A model generated the notes under the pieces. The model was not told where the DNA came from. It saw only the letters and a program-made list of their open reading frames with translations, and made no database searches. Shown piece after piece: positions 17,345 through 21,329 of a DNA stretch of 21,329 nt. The position numbers were made by a program, and so were the translations under genes. Each line of letters starts with the position of its first letter. The stretch's first letter is position 1. The stretch comes from Polychytrium aggregatum (taxonomy: Eukaryota > Chytridiomycota > Chytridiomycetes > Polychytriales): NCBI RefSeq assembly GCF_025602895.1, contig NW_026516572.1, positions 1-21,329 on the forward strand. Reading direction: 5' to 3'.

Positions 17345-20300
17345 TCAATGGCAGTGCGGTGAGGTCAAGTAGAAGAAATCCGGGCGGTCTCTGAAAACGA
17401 GCTCCTTACCAAAACTGGTATCGATTGTGGACTTGAGGTGGTGGGTAAATGAATCCTGGAACAGAGCCCCGGTCGTCGCGCAGTCGTGCGCTTTGGGCTT
17501 GACGTCCTGAGACGACACCAGACCAGGCAGAGGCCCCAAAAGCGACTTCACCAACTCTTCAGAGCCTTGGTATATTGGCGGATGTGACTGTGTGCGTTGC
17601 TGGATTGGCTGAGGCGCCTGTCGTTGCTGGCTTTGGGGTTGATGTTGGGCGGAGCCCCGACCATGGCCCTGGCCGCCACTGCCGCGATCCGAGCCAGGCG
17701 TCGGCTGTATACTATAACCAGGCACGCCCAAGGACGATGATCCCAGGAACCGACTCGACGAGTCCGGTGATGGAGATGATGGTGACGGAGGCGATTTGCG
17801 CCCGCCTTTGAAGGCATCCGGTTCTTTGCAGTCTCCAATAGCACTCAAGAGTCTCCTTCGTGCCGCCAAATCCGAGATGCCAAGATCCCGGAGGTCGGGG
17901 TCCTTGAGAGTCATAAGCATGTGTATGTCAACGTCCGCGTCCCGCAGCAGACCATAGTACCGGTCGAGCCCGATATCCTTGAGAAGTCCCTCCACGGCTG
18001 AGCAGGTTTCGTGATCGTCGCAACGATGGCAAAATGAATAAAGGTGAGTCTCAGAACCAGGGGAGTGAGCCGGTCATCCAGTCGAGCATCACTAATGCGC
18101 AAGCGACTGCCTACCAGCATAATCAGGCTCATTCGGCTGTCCGAGTCCCTCGAGCTGGCGATGGAGCTCATCTGCCGAGAGCTGCTGCTGGTATAAAGAC
18201 TCAAGGTCTGGAATGCAAGATAGCCGGGTGGGAATTGAGACGCTGTCAGTTGGAGACGCGCCGGGCTGCAGCAGAGCTCGGTGGGCCACCACAAAGCACT
18301 GGGCTTACCTATCGGATTAAAGACGGACGGATCTCGGAGTCCAGGAGGTCGATGAATTACGCGCTCCTGAGCGGTAGGATGTGGGATGCGAGCAAATGAG
18401 CAAATGAGCAAATGAGCAAATGAGCAAATGAGCAAATGAGCAAATGAGCAAATGAGCAAATGAGCAAATGAGCAAATGAGCAAATGAGCAAATGAGCAAA
18501 TGAGCAAATGAGCAAATGAGCAACCAGAACAAGACAAAGATCCATGAATCCAGACACAGATACCAAGCTAAGATTTGATCGGCCTCTGTGAGTGCTGGGA
18601 AGGCTCCTGACGGATATATGAACTAGAGCCATACCTGCTCCATCGAAGTGAATGGCATACTTCGAGAAAGGGCCTTGCCGCGATTCAGGCTTGTGGGCAC
18701 TTTGAGTTGTGGGCTATCAAGCGCACCCTCAGGGATTGATGAATTGGATGTGAATATGGGCGCATTGGCAGCGTCACTCAGCGAAACTCTTGGTAAAGGC
18801 ACGCCTATCACGGACGTGTGAGCAAACGCAGACGTGGGATTGTGTCGCGGCTGATGGAGGGAGAGAGTGAGAGAGAGAGAGTGTGTGTGTGTGTATGTGT
18901 GTGTGAGGTTATCGCCTTGGGTCGGTGACACACTGGTAAGGAACCAGATTCGAGGCACACTCCGATGCATTCTACAAGTCTGCAAGATGGGATTGATCTA
19001 GGCCGTGGTATGTCCTTGATTCGCCCCTCTCCCCTTCCTGCATTTGCCACAAGTTCATCCTAGCGGCTTCTTGCATACGTCACCCGGGATATGATCCGAA
19101 CCGTGGCAAGGTCATGTCCGTACCAGTGATGCTGTACCCCGACTACCCCAGTCCGGGCCCGACATGGATGAATGGACGTGGCCATCAAGGTCGAGGAGAG
19201 GAACGACTGTGGGTCAGCCAGGACCTCGCTTGTGGATGGTGTTCGTTCGTGCACACTGGCTTGATTGATATCAAAAATTGATTTGAGGTCCGGGGTGGAA
19301 TGTGCAAATCTCAGCGGGGGCTTGGTTTGACACAGAGTGGATGCGAGACGCAATCGAATGACGATGATCAATACCACTGCCGATGTAAAGGCCGGACTCA
19401 GGCGACAGAGTCATGTTTACTGCTCATTGTTTGGCCCTTTTCCCATCCTCCATACTTGTGACTCTCGAATAAAGGACTTACCCGACGCGAGTTTATGAAC
19501 GCAGCACTGTTGCCGAATGGGGCATAATCGCCAAGCGCGGGCGGGGACCCGTAGTCCCCGATGGTATGTCCTGCAAAGGAGGTTGGGTTGAAGTTGCGCA
19601 CTGGCTTGAATACGAGCTGCAGAAAGCATCACGCACACACACACACACACACTCTCTCTCTCCGCAATGTCTCGAAGGAGAGGCAAAGCACGCCGCTTCT
19701 AGGGCAAATACGAACCTCCAATGATCGGAGTGATCAGCTTGCTGTTGAAGTGATTAAATGGTGACATGGATGCGGGCGAACCCGAGCCCCCAAAGCTCGG
19801 TGCAACCGTAGGTATCCGACTCGCCCCCGGCTGTGCAGAAAATGAAGCTCGAAAGGCCGCGTCCTTGAGCAAAGCTTTTGCCTCCTCGATCTTTCCAGGG
19901 CTTTGTGTCCGTGGGTAGAAGAGGTTGAAGATACCATCGGCCATGGCTTCATCCGGGGGGAGGTAGACAGAGAGATCGGTCGAAAACTCCTGACGGAGCC
20001 GCATGACGGTATCCTTGAACTCGGGCGTTTTGATGTGCTCGCGCACAGCTTTTGACATGGGGATATGAACTGATGTCATCTGCGGCACCAAATTCTGCAC
20101 GAACAGAAACACCCCATTGGGAGGCGGAGGATGTGATGTGTGCGCGTTGGCAAAAGAAAAAGATCAGCTGGTCTCCGAGGTAGTGTGCTGGCCTGCAAAT
20201 AGCACATCCACCTGTTGCATTGGCATGTGCTGGAGGATATGCGCCTGGCAGCGAAATGGAGATGAATGCGTACCTCCGCCTCATCCCCTCTCATTTAGTG

Positions 20301-21329
20301 CCGTGCACCGAGCCAGACACCGTTGTCACCTACCCATAACACCTGCGCGGCTTGCTGGATATGGGAAGAAGGGCCCTTGAGCTGGACATCATCCTGGCCT
20401 GACTCGCGCTCTGGAAAGACTGTTTGCACCTTGTAGCTCTGCTCAAGTTCACGGATATGCGCGACACGCAGGCCACATAACATGCGGTGGAAATCGCGCG
20501 GAACGGCAACGGACTTGCATTCGTCTGCCTGGTCCTGTTGGAAGGAAGGAGCGCATCCGGGTCAAAACAGCGGCCGACGACAATGGTTTTGATCAAGAGG
20601 GAGGGGACTCGAGCGACTCGCAGGAGATATTTGCATCCGATCAAACGCCAGTCATAGGATAATTCCATTCAACAGGGAAACCAACGACGTCCGGAGGAGC
20701 GCCTCGGGACGACCCGGTACATGAAACCACGCTGGCTGCAGTCCAAATGCAATGCGCTCCCACCTCCATCCCACCTCCATCCCACCTCCAGCATATGGAT
20801 ATGCTTGCCAAAAACCGTATTTTTGCATCTCAAGGACGAGACACAGCGGGGAGAGGAATCAACCGTTGCTCTCGCGTCCAAAGACCCTGAGATATCAGAA
20901 GTACATACCCGTGGAACCACAAGCTCCATGATGCTAGCCTTTAACAGCTCCAAGTTGGCCTTGTTCTTTGTCGGTGTCCTCGCGATGACGTTGTCGATAT
21001 TTTCTGCGTAGCCCCCTGTCCGGGCGTACTCCTCTGCGTTCGAGAACTTGACATAGACGCCATGCTTCTTCATAATCCGCTGGATATTCTTGCCGCCAAC
21101 GCCGATGATACGCTTGTGATGACTCTCGTTAACGTGAAACGAGATCTCGGCCGGCAGCTCATCCTCAACCAGGGCAAGGGCCTCAAGCGCCTGTTCAGGC
21201 CGAGAGTTGCAGATGTCGATGAACATGTTGACCGGCCCCATCTCCTGGAAAGAGATGCGGCACCCCGAGCTGCGAATGATTTTGTTGATCTTGCCGTTCT
21301 TTTTGCCGTTGATGACTCGCGGTGCTCGA
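17345..21329 (-). CDS. Bicaudal-C-like RNA-binding protein: KH repeats plus C-terminal SAM (5' partial)
   Basis: Predicted cytoplasmic RNA-binding translational regulator. Exons: 20909 to the window edge, 20334-20534, 19716-20094, 19482-19616, 19147-19320, 18635-18850, 18309-18366, 18115-18207 and 17345-17997. The N-terminal exon holds the end of one KH (NGKKNGKINKIIRSSGCRIS) and a full KH with GVGG loop (HHKRIIGVGGKNIQRIMKKH). Exon 20334-20534 (VPRDFHRMLCGLRVAHIREL, VQLKGPSSHIQQAAQVL) and exon 19716-20094 (SVHIPMSKAVREHIKT) look like degenerate KH units without a clear GxxG. A Ser/Pro-rich linker follows. The last exon opens with a SAM domain (VEGLLKDIGLDRYY, LRDLGISDLAARRRLLSAI) and ends in a Gln/Pro-rich tail. 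The KH-then-SAM order is that of Bicaudal-C. All junctions keep phase except 19716 to 19616, which is off by one under the boundaries chosen. The start lies beyond the window. Confidence 0.82.
18390..18520. repeat. 8-bp minisatellite (GAGCAAAT), about 16 copies, intronic
   Basis: A perfect tandem array of GAGCAAAT on the plus strand, inside intron 18367-18634 of the KH/SAM gene and ending about 20 nt from the 3' splice site. Because 8 is not a multiple of 3 and the unit has no minus-strand stop in any phase, the minus strand is open in all frames (repeat peptide LICSFAHL). That openness is a by-product of the repeat, not evidence of a gene. Confidence 0.95.
18859..18906. repeat. (GA)n-(GT)n microsatellite in an intron
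   Basis: A GAGAGA block followed by GTGTGT on the plus strand, so CA/CT on the gene strand. It lies just upstream of the acceptor CAG at 18851-18853 and supplies much of the pyrimidine tract of that 3' splice site. Confidence 0.85.
19630..19663. repeat. (CA)n-(CT)n microsatellite in an intron
   Basis: A CACACA run followed by CTCTCT on the plus strand, within intron 19617-19715 of the KH/SAM gene. It has the same composition as the array at 18859-18906, on the opposite strand relative to the gene. Confidence 0.85.
20759..20790. repeat. 11-bp tandem repeat, three copies, intronic
   Basis: The unit CCCACCTCCAT is present about three times in a row. It lies in the 374-nt intron (20535-20908) between the KH-containing exons. 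Confidence 0.85.

Noticed and set aside
18317..18632. Long minus-strand ORFs with LICSFAHL repeats
   Set aside because: Produced by the 8-bp minisatellite, which has no stop in any phase. The region is intronic in the KH/SAM gene by phase-matched exons on both sides.
1..21329. CRISPR array or bacterial operon structure
   Set aside because: No spaced direct repeats of CRISPR type. The only tandem arrays are simple repeats, and the genes have introns.

Overview
The window looks like nuclear DNA of a fungus, probably an early-diverging (chytrid-like) one. The signs are genes cut by very short GT-AG introns (about 30-120 nt, with CTAAY/CTGAY-like branch sites), a Ty3/gypsy-type retroelement, TnpB-like Fanzor relics, and a KH-plus-SAM protein. 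The taxon is an inference; no marker in the window fixes it. All intron-exon models were built by hand from splice signals and reading phase.

Layout. 1-1452 (minus): 5' part of a Ty3/gypsy-like retroelement, with a Gag ORF, a candidate -1 frameshift site into Pol (which runs off the window) and an upstream TATA box. 2034-5131 (minus): a three-exon coiled-coil protein of unknown function. 5336-6245 (plus): Fanzor pseudogene copy A. 6430-8676 (minus): a multi-exon PX-BAR sorting nexin with a histidine-coding microsatellite. 8677-9303: divergent promoter region. 9304-12755 (plus): a gene of about 13 exons, coiled-coil with a possible EF-hand-like C-terminus, containing two local frame breaks. 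12907-13755 (minus): Fanzor copy D, the best preserved. 13878-14192 (plus) and 16401-16715 (minus): 315-bp, about 99% identical inverted repeats made of the Fanzor 3' end (copies B and C). They flank a 2.2-kb block carrying a low-complexity gene whose 3' end reads into copy B. 17345-21329 (minus): a Bicaudal-C-like KH/SAM RNA-binding protein, cut by the window edge, with several simple repeats in its introns.

The host genes (membrane trafficking, RNA binding, coiled-coil proteins) do not form an obvious pathway. What ties the window together is repeated invasion by one Fanzor family. Four copies lie within 11.5 kb, each broken in a different way, none complete. The most interesting unit is the inverted pair of near-identical Fanzor 3' ends around a host gene, because in the TnpB/Fanzor system the 3' end is where the guide RNA scaffold is encoded.
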